Assembly: GCA_902784755.1 (NCBI GenBank) | Contig: CACZVX010000028.1 | Location: 1 to 50,356, forward strand | Direction: 5' to 3' | Length of the DNA: 50,356 nt | DNA from: an uncultured Prevotellaceae bacterium | GTDB taxonomy: Bacteria; Bacteroidota; Bacteroidia; Bacteroidales; Bacteroidaceae | Shown: piece after piece, positions 40,673 to 48,345 of the stretch | Position numbering within the stretch: the first letter of the stretch is position 1 | Layout: each line of letters begins with the position of its first letter | Position numbers and translations under genes: made by a program | Notes under the pieces: generated by a model | What the model was told of the DNA's origin: nothing | Database searches by the model: none | Seen by the model: the letters and a program-made list of their open reading frames with translations, nothing else

Positions 40673-42064
40673 ATGATTGGGAAATTGCTTGATTTCAAAG
40701 ATTATCTTAAGGATGTGGTAAAAGACATAGGTGGTATTAAAGTATTTATAATAGCACTTGTGATTACTATTGTGGCATTTCCATTTATGATGTTATATTA
40801 TCTTATTATAGAACCTCTGTACAAAATGATTCGTATATTAACAGATGCCCCAAAACTTGGGATAAAAAGAGCTTATATGAAGTACTTTAATTCTGAGCAA
40901 TTTGATAAAGAGCGGAGGAAAATGGAAGAAGAAGAGAAGAAGGCTTTGGATAGCCGTCTTTTACCAGACAGCAGGCAAAAGAGATTCAAGGATTGGGAAG
41001 ACTGGCCTAATGCATATGTGGTTGACAAGGTCGCTGTATATGCTGCCGGTGGCCGGACTTTGCTATATGTAGATGAGAGAGTAGAAGAATTTGATGTGCC
41101 AGAAGGCGTGAAGAATATTTATCACCGTTGCTTCGCCTGTTGCGATGTTATGAAACGGGTCAGTATTCCTTCAACGGTAAAGAGAATAGGGGAAAGGGCT
41201 TTCTTTAATTGCGTATCACTTAAAGAAATTATTGTACCTGAGTCTGTTACTATCATAGGCGAAGAAGTGTTTATGAACTGTTCTTCTCTGGAAAAAGTTG
41301 AACTGCCGTCTCACATAACGGAAATTCCCAAACGGATGTTTGGTAATTGCAGAAGTTTGAAATCTTTTAAGTTACCCGAAAAACTCCGAGTCATTGATAC
41401 AGAGGCTTTTCGGCGTTGCTTTCATTTGGAACGAATAGATACTAATGAAAAACTTGAAGTGATTGAGGAGAGGGCTTTTGAAGACTGTTATTCTCTGAAA
41501 GAGTTTATCATGCCAGAACCAGTGAAGTCCTGCACAGTAGGAATGTTTAACGGATGTCACTCGTTGCAGCATATACATTTGTCATCTAATATCAAGGACT
41601 TTGGCGGCAGTTGCTGTCGTGATTGCTGGAGCATTAATCAAATAACCATGCCCATAAATGAAAAATTAATCACTTACGCCAAAAAGCGATGGAAAGAATA
41701 CGCCGAAAAGGTAGATATTACAACATCCGAGAAACCTGTTCCAGAAAGCATGTTCTGGACTATGGAAGATGCTTTGTTCTTTGGGATACCTCGTCTCACC
41801 ACCGTCTGCTTAATGTTTTGCTTTTCAAAAGACACTGAATATACTATTCCTATTTTTGTAACCAACATTAAACGCGATGCTTTTACTTCTTGCAAAAATC
41901 TGCGCACATTGAGACTCAGCCCCTTTATAAAGGCAAGTGACGACCCATGGGAACCTAATAATATCTCCTACGACTTTATCTATGAGTATTGGCCGCAAAT
42001 AGAGAATATTGTCTTTGATGAGACGCTAAAGAAAACAAAGTATGCATTTGGATTAAGAGCCTAA
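40673..42064 (+). CDS. Membrane-anchored leucine-rich-repeat (BspA-type, LRR_5) protein
   Basis: 463 residues from ATG 40673. A single strong membrane segment (VFIIALVITIVAFPFMMLYYLI, about 24-45, abbreviated here as the anchor) is followed by a charged helical linker (FDKERRKMEEEEKKAL). From about 135 to 335 there are about eight 23-residue LRR_5 units of the form 'F.NC.SLKEI..P.SVT.IGE..F' (for example AFFNCVSLKEIIVPESVTII). Further degenerate repeats lie near the C-terminus. LRR_5 domains bind proteins; many BspA-type proteins are exposed, but this one lacks a cleavable signal peptide, so its orientation is uncertain. The next gene starts 1 base later. Confidence 0.75.
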   Translation: MIGKLLDFKDYLKDVVKDIGGIKVFIIALVITIVAFPFMMLYYLIIEPLYKMIRILTDAPKLGIKRAYMKYFNSEQFDKERRKMEEEEKKALDSRLLPDSRQKRFKDWEDWPNAYVVDKVAVYAAGGRTLLYVDERVEEFDVPEGVKNIYHRCFACCDVMKRVSIPSTVKRIGERAFFNCVSLKEIIVPESVTIIGEEVFMNCSSLEKVELPSHITEIPKRMFGNCRSLKSFKLPEKLRVIDTEAFRRCFHLERIDTNEKLEVIEERAFEDCYSLKEFIMPEPVKSCTVGMFNGCHSLQHIHLSSNIKDFGGSCCRDCWSINQITMPINEKLITYAKKRWKEYAEKVDITTSEKPVPESMFWTMEDALFFGIPRLTTVCLMFCFSKDTEYTIPIFVTNIKRDAFTSCKNLRTLRLSPFIKASDDPWEPNNISYDFIYEYWPQIENIVFDETLKKTKYAFGLRA

Positions 42065-42065
42065 T

Positions 42066-43172
42066 ATGATAGATTGTAAAGAAATAAAATTGCGAGGAAG
42101 TTCTTGTTCTGTTTACTTCATGAATTTTCCTGATGTAGATCATTATGGAGCCATATACATTGAAAATGAATACCATAAGAAATTCAACCGCTATCTGAAG
42201 ACGTGGGGATGGTGGCTATGGAAGCATACATTCAACAAGTACAAATACGGTTCTTTCGACCTTATATACATGCCCAAACTTTCAAAAAGGATTAAACAAG
42301 AACATCTCTTATATAAATACCCCTTTTTGTCTCAAGATATTGTTCAGAAGATACCTGACATCAAAACAACCGACTTGTTGGACTATCTGGAAGATCCTGA
42401 TGATGCACGCTTTCTAAAGCCTGGTTTTTTGTTTTATAGAACAAAAAAGGGCAATGGACTTACTGTTTTTGACTATTATCCTCTGGTGGGGTTGGATAAT
42501 AAGGCTCTTTCTTATAAAGAGCAGATAGCAGAAATATTAAAAAGCCATAAGGAAGACGCTGAAGCGTATCGATACAAGAGAGGTAACTACGGAGTAGGAA
42601 GTGCCGGTTTGTACAGTTCAGGTTTTGAAAAGAATGAGAACTATGCAGACAATATGTTCAATTCCTTGGATCAACAGGTAAAGACTCGATTACTCTTATT
42701 CAGTAAACAAGTAAAGGAATTGCGAGAGTTAGGTGTACCAATGGCATTAATGGAAAAAATTCTACACCAGAATGACAAACTGAGCAAACTTGTAATTACG
42801 AAGCAATATGAAATACTGTTGCCTGATTACAATAATATGGTTATTAAAATGGAACCACTTGTAAAAGCCATATTCTTTTTATTTCTAAAACATCCTGAAG
42901 GCATCATATTCAAGCACTTACCAGACTACAGACAGGAGTTAATTGACATTTACAAAGAACTGCGACCATTTGGAATGAACAACCGCTCATTGCAAAGCAT
43001 AGAGGATGTCACTAATCCTTTCTTAAATTCAATAAATGAGAAATGTGCGCGAATACGAGCATCCTTTATTAATAAATTCGACGATCATCTGGCAAAGAAC
43101 TATTATATAACAGGAGAACGCGGTGAAGCCAAGAAAATAACGCTACCCAGAGATTTGGTTGTCTGGGAATAA
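42066..43172 (+). CDS. Uncharacterised 368-residue Bacteroidales protein
   Basis: I cannot assign a family. The sequence has no signal peptide or membrane helix. A conserved-looking C-terminal region (KAIFFLFLKHPEGIIFKHLP, DYRQELIDIYKEL, and the final ITLPRDLVVWE) seems to occur in other Bacteroidetes hypothetical proteins, from memory. The central part includes a glycine/serine-rich loop (NYGVGSAGLYSSGFEKNENY). The gene begins 1 base after the LRR gene stop, so the two are coupled. The right palindrome copy follows its stop by 10 bases. Confidence 0.6.
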   Translation: MIDCKEIKLRGSSCSVYFMNFPDVDHYGAIYIENEYHKKFNRYLKTWGWWLWKHTFNKYKYGSFDLIYMPKLSKRIKQEHLLYKYPFLSQDIVQKIPDIKTTDLLDYLEDPDDARFLKPGFLFYRTKKGNGLTVFDYYPLVGLDNKALSYKEQIAEILKSHKEDAEAYRYKRGNYGVGSAGLYSSGFEKNENYADNMFNSLDQQVKTRLLLFSKQVKELRELGVPMALMEKILHQNDKLSKLVITKQYEILLPDYNNMVIKMEPLVKAIFFLFLKHPEGIIFKHLPDYRQELIDIYKELRPFGMNNRSLQSIEDVTNPFLNSINEKCARIRASFINKFDDHLAKNYYITGERGEAKKITLPRDLVVWE

Positions 43173-43182
43173 AATCACGATT

Positions 43183-43197
43183 TCACAAGGCTTGTGA
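43183..43197. repeat. Palindrome TCACAAGGCTTGTGA, right copy
   Basis: Identical to 31243-31257. It lies 34 bases upstream of the -7 box and 11 bases upstream of the -33 box of the second accessory operon, as an upstream activator or repressor site would. Confidence 0.8.
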
Positions 43198-43208
43198 GGC
43201 GGAATTGC

Positions 43209-43239
43209 TTGGAGGCAAAGGTGCAAGTTTGTATCTTTG
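43209..43239 (+). promoter_or_regulatory. Consensus promoter of the second accessory operon
   Basis: TTG (43209-43211), 20 bases, TATCTTTG (43232-43239). The leader to ATG 43260 is about 15 bases. The bases ATCTTTGCCTTCAAATC are shared with the promoter at 362-379. Confidence 0.8.
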
Positions 43240-43259
43240 CCTTCAAATCTATTTCTATT

Positions 43260-43724
43260 ATGACAGACTACGAGTTCATTTTGAAGCAATGCCGGAAGTT
43301 TCATTTCACGAAATGGGATGAGAATGAGTTGAGGAGATGCCTGGAGGTGCTACCTAACCTGACGAGGGAACAACTGATAAATGTTTATCGAAACAGGCTA
43401 TTAGACGAAAAGCATCCGCTGAAGCAGACGGCATTCAAGGTGCTGTTTGCCGACAAGGTGGGGAAACGCGAGGAACGTATCAAGAACCTTGACATTGACG
43501 CACTGATTGAGGAGTTTAAGGATAAAAAGAGTGGAAATGTGGCTCTTATCCGTAAAGAACTGCGCGAACGTTACAAGGCTGGAATAGACAGGCAGAAGAT
43601 TACTGCCATCCTTAACGTTTCTACCAAAAGTGATCAGCAATGGGTGAAGTCCCAAATACGAAAAGAACGGTATGGTGACTCGAACGGCAATAATTATCAG
43701 TGGAAGAAACCGTCGTGGAAATAG
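43260..43724 (+). CDS. Small unknown protein with a helical module shared with the next gene
   Basis: 154 residues from ATG 43260, placed by the promoter. It is soluble and helical. Residues about 88-133 (DKKSGNVALIRKELRERYKA, then QKITAIL and KSDQQW) align with residues 21-67 of the protein encoded next (DKKGGKVKVSRYEIDRRFNA, QKQILF, KSDRDW). The N-terminal half (FHFTKWDENELRRCLEVLPN) has no match known to me. No function can be given. It is the first gene of an operon that continues to 47099. Confidence 0.65.
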   Translation: MTDYEFILKQCRKFHFTKWDENELRRCLEVLPNLTREQLINVYRNRLLDEKHPLKQTAFKVLFADKVGKREERIKNLDIDALIEEFKDKKSGNVALIRKELRERYKAGIDRQKITAILNVSTKSDQQWVKSQIRKERYGDSNGNNYQWKKPSWK

Positions 43725-43733
43725 TATATTGGT

Positions 43734-44282
43734 ATGGAATACGAGAAAAGAAAACATAATACTCCTATCTCAACAGTTATCAAGAGTTTTCTTGATAAAA
43801 AAGGTGGTAAGGTAAAGGTGTCGCGCTATGAAATCGATAGGCGATTTAATGCCTTGGATTGGAGATACCAAAAGCAAATTCTGTTCGCTTTCTTGGAATC
43901 GGGAAAATCAGACAGGGACTGGGCATACAGGAAACTGTTTGTCTTTTGGGATGATTGCTTCATTCCTGTTCTTCAAGGACTGTGGGAGAGGTATCATGAA
44001 GAGACACTTACCGGGCTAATCATCCGATACTTTCCTATTGACTTTATAAAGAAAAACTATGATAAACTGAATGAGAGGCGTAATTACTATGATATATGTG
44101 CCCGTATGTCTGACATTGAGGGCTTTGTAGTTGATAAAACGCGATTGAGTGAATATGATTTGCTCAGAATTAAGCGTATCTTGGGGGAACCCATAACCTT
44201 GAGAGATGCGAAAGATTTGTTTTTTATGCTTTGCTACAAATTTTGCAAAGGAGCATATAAGTTAAGGCATGGAGAACTGTAG
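43734..44282 (+). CDS. Small unknown protein carrying the same helical module at its N-terminus
   Basis: 182 residues, starting 9 bases after the previous stop. Residues 21-67 resemble the C-terminal part of the preceding protein, so a duplicated or shared domain is likely. The rest is helical with aromatic clusters (LFVFWDDCFIPVLQGLWERY, LIIRYFPIDFIKKNYDKL) reminiscent of alpha-helical solenoids. No signal peptide. Function unknown. Confidence 0.65.
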   Translation: MEYEKRKHNTPISTVIKSFLDKKGGKVKVSRYEIDRRFNALDWRYQKQILFAFLESGKSDRDWAYRKLFVFWDDCFIPVLQGLWERYHEETLTGLIIRYFPIDFIKKNYDKLNERRNYYDICARMSDIEGFVVDKTRLSEYDLLRIKRILGEPITLRDAKDLFFMLCYKFCKGAYKLRHGEL

Positions 44283-44344
44283 AGAATTACAAAAATGCTG
44301 AATTATCTCTGCTCGCAATTCTTAATCGCCCGATAATAAATAAG

Positions 44345-44746
44345 ATGCTTTTAGAAATTGAAAATTTAAGGCCAAAGGGGATTTGGCTATCAATGGAGTT
44401 AAGACACTGGAGAGAAACTGTTACAAAAGATTTTATAGCGAAATATGGGGTATCGGATGACACGTATTGGGGTGATGAAGCAGAAGAATTACTACGTAAT
44501 ACGCAGAAAGAACATTGTTACGGATATATTGACAAGGAATACACAATCATTTGGGATACTTTCGACATCAACAACCAGCAACAGTTTCTTGATTATCTTG
44601 AGAAGAGGCATCATGAGCATATTATACAGGAAGAAACGGGAAAAAAGACAACGGCTGAAACGTTGGAGTATCTTGATGACAATCCTTCTGTCCGAGAACT
44701 CTTTGAGTACTTTGACTTAGAGGTAGTTAATAACCCGCCGTTCTAA
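44345..44746 (+). CDS. Small acidic unknown protein
   Basis: 133 residues, acidic, with many Trp, Tyr and Glu (DDTYWGDEAEELL, ETLEYLDDNPSVRELFEYFD). No known domain. The small size, acidity and operon position would fit an immunity-like or partner protein, but this is speculation. The stop is followed after 5 bases by a 45-codon frame. Confidence 0.6.
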   Translation: MLLEIENLRPKGIWLSMELRHWRETVTKDFIAKYGVSDDTYWGDEAEELLRNTQKEHCYGYIDKEYTIIWDTFDINNQQQFLDYLEKRHHEHIIQEETGKKTTAETLEYLDDNPSVRELFEYFDLEVVNNPPF

Positions 44747-44751
44747 CGACG

Positions 44752-44889
44752 ATGAGTATAGAGGCTTATAGAACAGACATAGGTGAAGACAGGACATTCA
44801 AGGTAAGTAGAATCCTAAGTATAAACTGCCACAGCCTCTCACGATTATTTTGGCGACAAATTGGTGATGACTTTAAACGGATAAATTGA
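44752..44889 (+). CDS. Possible 45-residue protein
   Basis: An ATG frame of 45 codons (MSIEAYRTDIGEDRTFKVSR, then ILSINCHSLSRLFWRQIGDD and a short end) fills the gap exactly: 5 bases after the previous stop and 3 bases before the next ATG. Such packing supports a real gene. No family recognised, and no independent evidence of translation. Confidence 0.45.
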   Translation: MSIEAYRTDIGEDRTFKVSRILSINCHSLSRLFWRQIGDDFKRIN

Positions 44890-44892
44890 AAT

Positions 44893-45462
44893 ATGGAGCA
44901 TATATTGGTAATTATTGCACTTCTCGGATTATACTATTTCTATCGCTACTATTACAGGGATGACAGCAACGACTATAGCCCCGTCATGAATACCGATCAA
45001 GAAGGTTATCAAGAAAAAGAGTCGAATATGGAAGAAACTTTCAGTACAAGGCAATTGGCACTAACAACGATTAAGAAGATTGGAAGTGAGCCCAAATGCA
45101 CAGAGGATGAACGCATACAGTTTGAGTACCAGGGAGTAATCTTCTTGATGGAGGCTGTAGATGATTGTAAGTTCGTGAATCTGATAGGACCCTGGTGCCA
45201 TAACTTCTCGAAGTTCGACATTGATGAGTTCTCAAGAGTACGGCAAGTGTTGAACGACATCAATGCTAGGGGAATGGTATCTGTCTTTTATAGTATCACG
45301 GATTCTGACGAGGTGGTCGTTCATATTAAGAAGCATTTCTTGTTTGTGCAGCAGATACCTAACATTGAAGACTATCTGAAACTGATGTTGGATATCTTTT
45401 TCAGAACGGCCAGAACGTTACATGTGGAGATTGAGAAGTGTAGGGTGCAGGAATGTAAATAA
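44893..45462 (+). CDS. Membrane-anchored YbjN-like protein
   Basis: 189 residues. An N-terminal membrane helix (ILVIIALLGLYYFYRYYY, about 4-21) precedes an acidic linker. The C-terminal 135 residues (CTEDERIQFEYQGVIFLMEA, VNLIGPWCHNFSKFD, FSRVRQVLNDIN, VVVHIKKHFLFVQQ) resemble the YbjN / type III secretion chaperone-like fold by pattern. These folds act as small protein-binding modules. It lies between small unknown genes and the DnaB-like gene. Confidence 0.6.
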   Translation: MEHILVIIALLGLYYFYRYYYRDDSNDYSPVMNTDQEGYQEKESNMEETFSTRQLALTTIKKIGSEPKCTEDERIQFEYQGVIFLMEAVDDCKFVNLIGPWCHNFSKFDIDEFSRVRQVLNDINARGMVSVFYSITDSDEVVVHIKKHFLFVQQIPNIEDYLKLMLDIFFRTARTLHVEIEKCRVQECK

Positions 45463-45471
45463 TTATAAAAC

Positions 45472-46494
45472 ATGATAAGTATGAAAGAAACTAAGGGTGA
45501 AATTGGATGCTCCAGCATGCGTGAGATGTTGAAGGACTGCCTTCATGAGATAGAGGTAAAAATAGCAAATGAGAGTAGGTTGGGAATATCATCTGGATTC
45601 CGACCACTGGATGATTTGACGGACGGCTTTGAGAACGGAAAGGTGTACGTCATTGGCGGAAGAGCCTGCATGGGAAAAGAGGAGTTTATGCTGTCGATGA
45701 TAGATAATATCGTGCAGAAGAGCGAGTTTCCCGTGTTGTTGTTCTCGACAAAAAAGCTGAAGTCAGAATATTTTTCCAGATTTCTGTCCATCCACTGCGA
45801 CATTCCCACGCTTGATTTGCATACAGGTTGTTTGGAACCGCATCAGTGGAAAGAACTTGATAAGGGCATACAAACTTTAGACGATGACTCATTGTTTATA
45901 CATGACAGTCTGGGGCTACCCCTTGATGAATTGATTGAAACCACACGAAAATGCATCAAAGAAAAGGACATCAGTATCATCTTCATAGACTGTCTGCAAA
46001 TGATTGATTTAGGAAATGAAAACGGAAGTCCTTCAGAGAGAACAGCAAACGTGATGCGTTCGCTGAAACAATTGGCCATCCAGGAAAACCTGCCAATTAT
46101 TGTAGGGACAATGTTGAACAAATTTTCAGGCTATGATGATGATTACGATTTAAGGCGACCTGAACTGACGAATTTGCCAGATCCCTGTTATATTGAGGAA
46201 CTTGCAGATGTTGTAATGTTTGTACATCGTCCTGAATATTATCATATCTACATGGATGAGCATGGCGAAGACCTACGTGGAATGATGCAAATAATTGTGA
46301 GAAAGAATAGTTTTAAGCCATTGGGCGAGTTTGTTCTTAATTATAAGAAGGAAACGGGTGCTGTGATAATGAGGAATGAGACAAGCGCATCTACTTATAA
46401 GCCAACCAGAATGGAGGATTTAATGGAAAATAAGGCTGTTAGAAATCTAATTAAAAAATTTGACCTTGAAGAGTTTTCCTATTTAAGCGAGTAA
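45472..46494 (+). CDS. Stand-alone DnaB C-terminal (RecA-like) domain with altered Walker A
   Basis: 340 residues matching the motor half of replicative helicase DnaB: ISSGFRPLDDLTDGFENGKV (about 39-58), Walker A region GGRACMGKEEFM (about 62-73), Walker B IIFIDCLQMI (about 168-177), and the arginine-finger region IIVRKNSFKPLGEFVLNYKK. The Walker A lacks the usual Thr/Ser after Lys (GKE in place of GKT), so ATP hydrolysis may be weak or lost. There is no DnaB N-terminal domain, so it would not load a primase normally. It may regulate or mimic replication helicase. An alternative start is ATG 45481. Confidence 0.78.
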   Translation: MISMKETKGEIGCSSMREMLKDCLHEIEVKIANESRLGISSGFRPLDDLTDGFENGKVYVIGGRACMGKEEFMLSMIDNIVQKSEFPVLLFSTKKLKSEYFSRFLSIHCDIPTLDLHTGCLEPHQWKELDKGIQTLDDDSLFIHDSLGLPLDELIETTRKCIKEKDISIIFIDCLQMIDLGNENGSPSERTANVMRSLKQLAIQENLPIIVGTMLNKFSGYDDDYDLRRPELTNLPDPCYIEELADVVMFVHRPEYYHIYMDEHGEDLRGMMQIIVRKNSFKPLGEFVLNYKKETGAVIMRNETSASTYKPTRMEDLMENKAVRNLIKKFDLEEFSYLSE

Positions 46495-46499
46495 TTAAA

Positions 46500-47099
46500 A
46501 TGGCCACTCCAAAAGTTGTAAGGAAGTATGCAATGGTTGCACTGATGATGGTCTTCATGGTCAGCGCATGCCATCAGAAAGAGGTCGTGAAGAGGGAAGT
46601 AGTTCATGACACGGTTTTTGTGGATAACTCCTTGAAGAAGGTTGACACGGTATTCTATGACAGCAAGTGGTTGCGAAATCGCTTTGAAACGGCCAAATGG
46701 AAGAAATGGAGAAACTATAAGGATAGCATTGCGGTGGAATATCCTGAATTTATGAAATATATGTCTGATTCGAGGGAGCGGAAACTGCACGTTGAATATC
46801 ATGGGGTCACGCTATTGGCTGTGGCCTACGATGATGAAAGCGAGAAGTCGGTACAGGAGAAATACGAGGATCTTAACATGGGGGCTGTGACAAAATCGGT
46901 GAGTCAGAACTCGTTCCTCTTGGCAGGGAATGTGGGTGACCGGAGACTTTTCTTCGAAAAAGACATCAAACTGAAAAACAATACGTGGATGTATCTACGG
47001 GTGGGGTTCCCTTCGGAACTGACTTGGGCCGTTGATCCCCTCTTGCAGTATGTGAAGGGCTATCAAGTGAATTTCCTGCTGTTTGCCGGGGATTCATGA
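46500..47099 (+). CDS. Lipoprotein of unknown function
   Basis: 199 residues. A signal sequence with the lipobox VSAC predicts lipidation near Cys24. A short charged region (EVVKREVVHDTVFVDNSLKK) leads to a beta-rich domain (LHVEYHGVTLLAVAYDDESE, RRLFFEKDIKLKNNTWMYLR). The gene starts 5 bases after the DnaB-like stop and ends the operon before a hairpin terminator. No family recognised. Confidence 0.65.
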   Translation: MATPKVVRKYAMVALMMVFMVSACHQKEVVKREVVHDTVFVDNSLKKVDTVFYDSKWLRNRFETAKWKKWRNYKDSIAVEYPEFMKYMSDSRERKLHVEYHGVTLLAVAYDDESEKSVQEKYEDLNMGAVTKSVSQNSFLLAGNVGDRRLFFEKDIKLKNNTWMYLRVGFPSELTWAVDPLLQYVKGYQVNFLLFAGDS

Positions 47100-47154
47100 T
47101 AGAGCCTCAACCTGAGAGTTAACCGCTACACCCCATTCCTGCCCCTAACCCATC

Positions 47155-47182
47155 CCCTCCAAAAGAGGGGATTTCCTTTTTG
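47155..47182 (+). terminator. Hairpin terminator after the second accessory operon
   Basis: CCCCTC (47155-47160) pairs with GAGGGG (47166-47171), loop CAAAA, followed by ATTTCCTTTTTG. The C-rich stretch just before it (47131-47154) resembles the border repeats. Confidence 0.7.
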
Positions 47183-47238
47183 TAATTTTAGTTTTGAGGA
47201 TAGAGAAAACAAATTTCTGATAAAAACCGTCTTATTTG

Positions 47239-47268
47239 TTGGTATCTGAAAAAGTTTTTGTATTTTTG
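47239..47268 (+). promoter_or_regulatory. Promoter of the PfkB kinase gene
   Basis: TTG (47239-47241), 19 bases, TATTTTTG (47261-47268). The leader to ATG 47290 is about 16 bases. This excludes an in-frame upstream start near 47236. Confidence 0.78.
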
Positions 47269-47289
47269 CACTTAACTAAAGATAATAGA

Positions 47290-48228
47290 ATGAGAAAAGT
47301 AATAGGAATCGGAGAGACGGTGCTCGACATCATCTTCAAAGACAATCAGCCCATCGGCGCAGTGCCTGGGGGCAGCACTTACAATGCCATGATTTCATTG
47401 GGACGCGCTGGCGTTCCGACACAGTTTATCAGCGAGACGGGCAACGACCGCGTGGGGCAGATGATTATCTCATTCCTCAAGGAAAACGGAGTTGATGCAG
47501 AATATATCAATGTGTTTCCTGATTCAAAGTCACCGCTCTCACTGGCTTTTCTCAACGAGCAGAACGATGCAGAATATCTTTTCTACAAGGACCATCCCAA
47601 TGACCAACTGGATTTCGTTACGCCCGATGTGCAACCGAACGATATCGTAATGTTTGGTTCCTATTACGCCATTAATCCTGTCATTCGTCCGCAGGTACAG
47701 GGCTTCTTAGAATATGCACGTCAGAAAGGAGCCATTCTCTATTACGATGTGAATTTCCGACCCTCCCATAAAAACGAGGTGATGAAGCTGACTCCCAACA
47801 TTCTGGAGAATCTGGAAATGGCCGACATCGTGCGCGGTTCAAAAGAGGACTTCCAAGTCATGTACAAGAAGGACGATGCCGATAAGGTGTATAATGCGGA
47901 GATTTCCTTCTATTGCAAGAAATTCATCTACACACAGGGTTCCCAGCCGATTGAGCTTCGCGCTGATGGAGGTATCCGAAAGAGTTACCCCATTGTTGTA
48001 ACTGATAATATTGTCAGTACCATCGGAGCAGGTGACAATTTTAATGCAGGACTGGTTTATGGCATGATGAAATACAACATTACCCGTGGAAACATTGAAC
48101 GCGGACTCAGCGAGGAACAATGGGATCAGCTTATTGCCTGTGGTCAGACATTCAGTGCCGAGTGTTGCAAAAGCCTGAATAATTATATCAGTAAGGAGTT
48201 CGGACTCAAAGTGAAGAGTGAAAAGTGA
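47290..48228 (+). CDS. PfkB-family sugar kinase (fructokinase-like)
   Basis: 312 residues. The N-terminal glycine motif GGSTYNAMISLGRAG (about 27-41), the strand YYDVNFRPSH, and the catalytic loop STIGAGDNFNAGL with base Asp249 are PfkB hallmarks. The family phosphorylates fructose, ribose, adenosine or other sugars with ATP. The usual 'DTTGAGD' begins with Ser-Thr-Ile here, a minor change. Substrate not determined; fructokinase is likely from resemblance to Bacteroidetes relatives. The C-terminus KVKSEK and its TGA stop are read from a GTGAAAAGTGAAGA repeat. Confidence 0.88.
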   Translation: MRKVIGIGETVLDIIFKDNQPIGAVPGGSTYNAMISLGRAGVPTQFISETGNDRVGQMIISFLKENGVDAEYINVFPDSKSPLSLAFLNEQNDAEYLFYKDHPNDQLDFVTPDVQPNDIVMFGSYYAINPVIRPQVQGFLEYARQKGAILYYDVNFRPSHKNEVMKLTPNILENLEMADIVRGSKEDFQVMYKKDDADKVYNAEISFYCKKFIYTQGSQPIELRADGGIRKSYPIVVTDNIVSTIGAGDNFNAGLVYGMMKYNITRGNIERGLSEEQWDQLIACGQTFSAECCKSLNNYISKEFGLKVKSEK

Positions 48229-48252
48229 AGAGTGAAGAATCTTGAAACCTGA
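48205..48252 (+). repeat. GTGAAGAGTGAAAAGTGAAG repeat over the PfkB stop codon
   Basis: Units of AGTGAAAAGTGAAGAGTGAA continue past the stop codon (48226-48228) and are followed by CTTGAAACCTGAAACCCC (48241-48258). The repeat supplies the last codons and stop. Confidence 0.75.
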
Positions 48253-48273
48253 AACCCCATAAATAATGATTAC

Positions 48274-48345
48274 AAAAGCCTTTTCATTGCGTCTTAAAAG
48301 TAATTAAAGACGTCGATATGAAAAGGCTTTTTCTATTACTTTTAA
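48274..48345 (+). promoter_or_regulatory. Interleaved inverted repeats enclosing a start codon (possible RNA switch)
   Basis: A perfect 14-bp pair, AAAAGCCTTTTCAT (48274-48287) with ATGAAAAGGCTTTT (48318-48331), encloses CGTCTT/AAGACG (48290-48295 and 48307-48312). The 3' arm begins with the start codon of the next gene. A second pair, TTAAAAGTAAT (48294-48304) with ATTACTTTTAA (48335-48345), interleaves with the first, so the two cannot form a simple nested fold together; they could switch or form a pseudoknot. Confidence 0.6.

Noticed and set aside
31243-47100. Integrative element with recombinase
   Set aside because: No integrase, transposase, relaxase or tRNA gene was found; only the paired palindrome hints at insertion.
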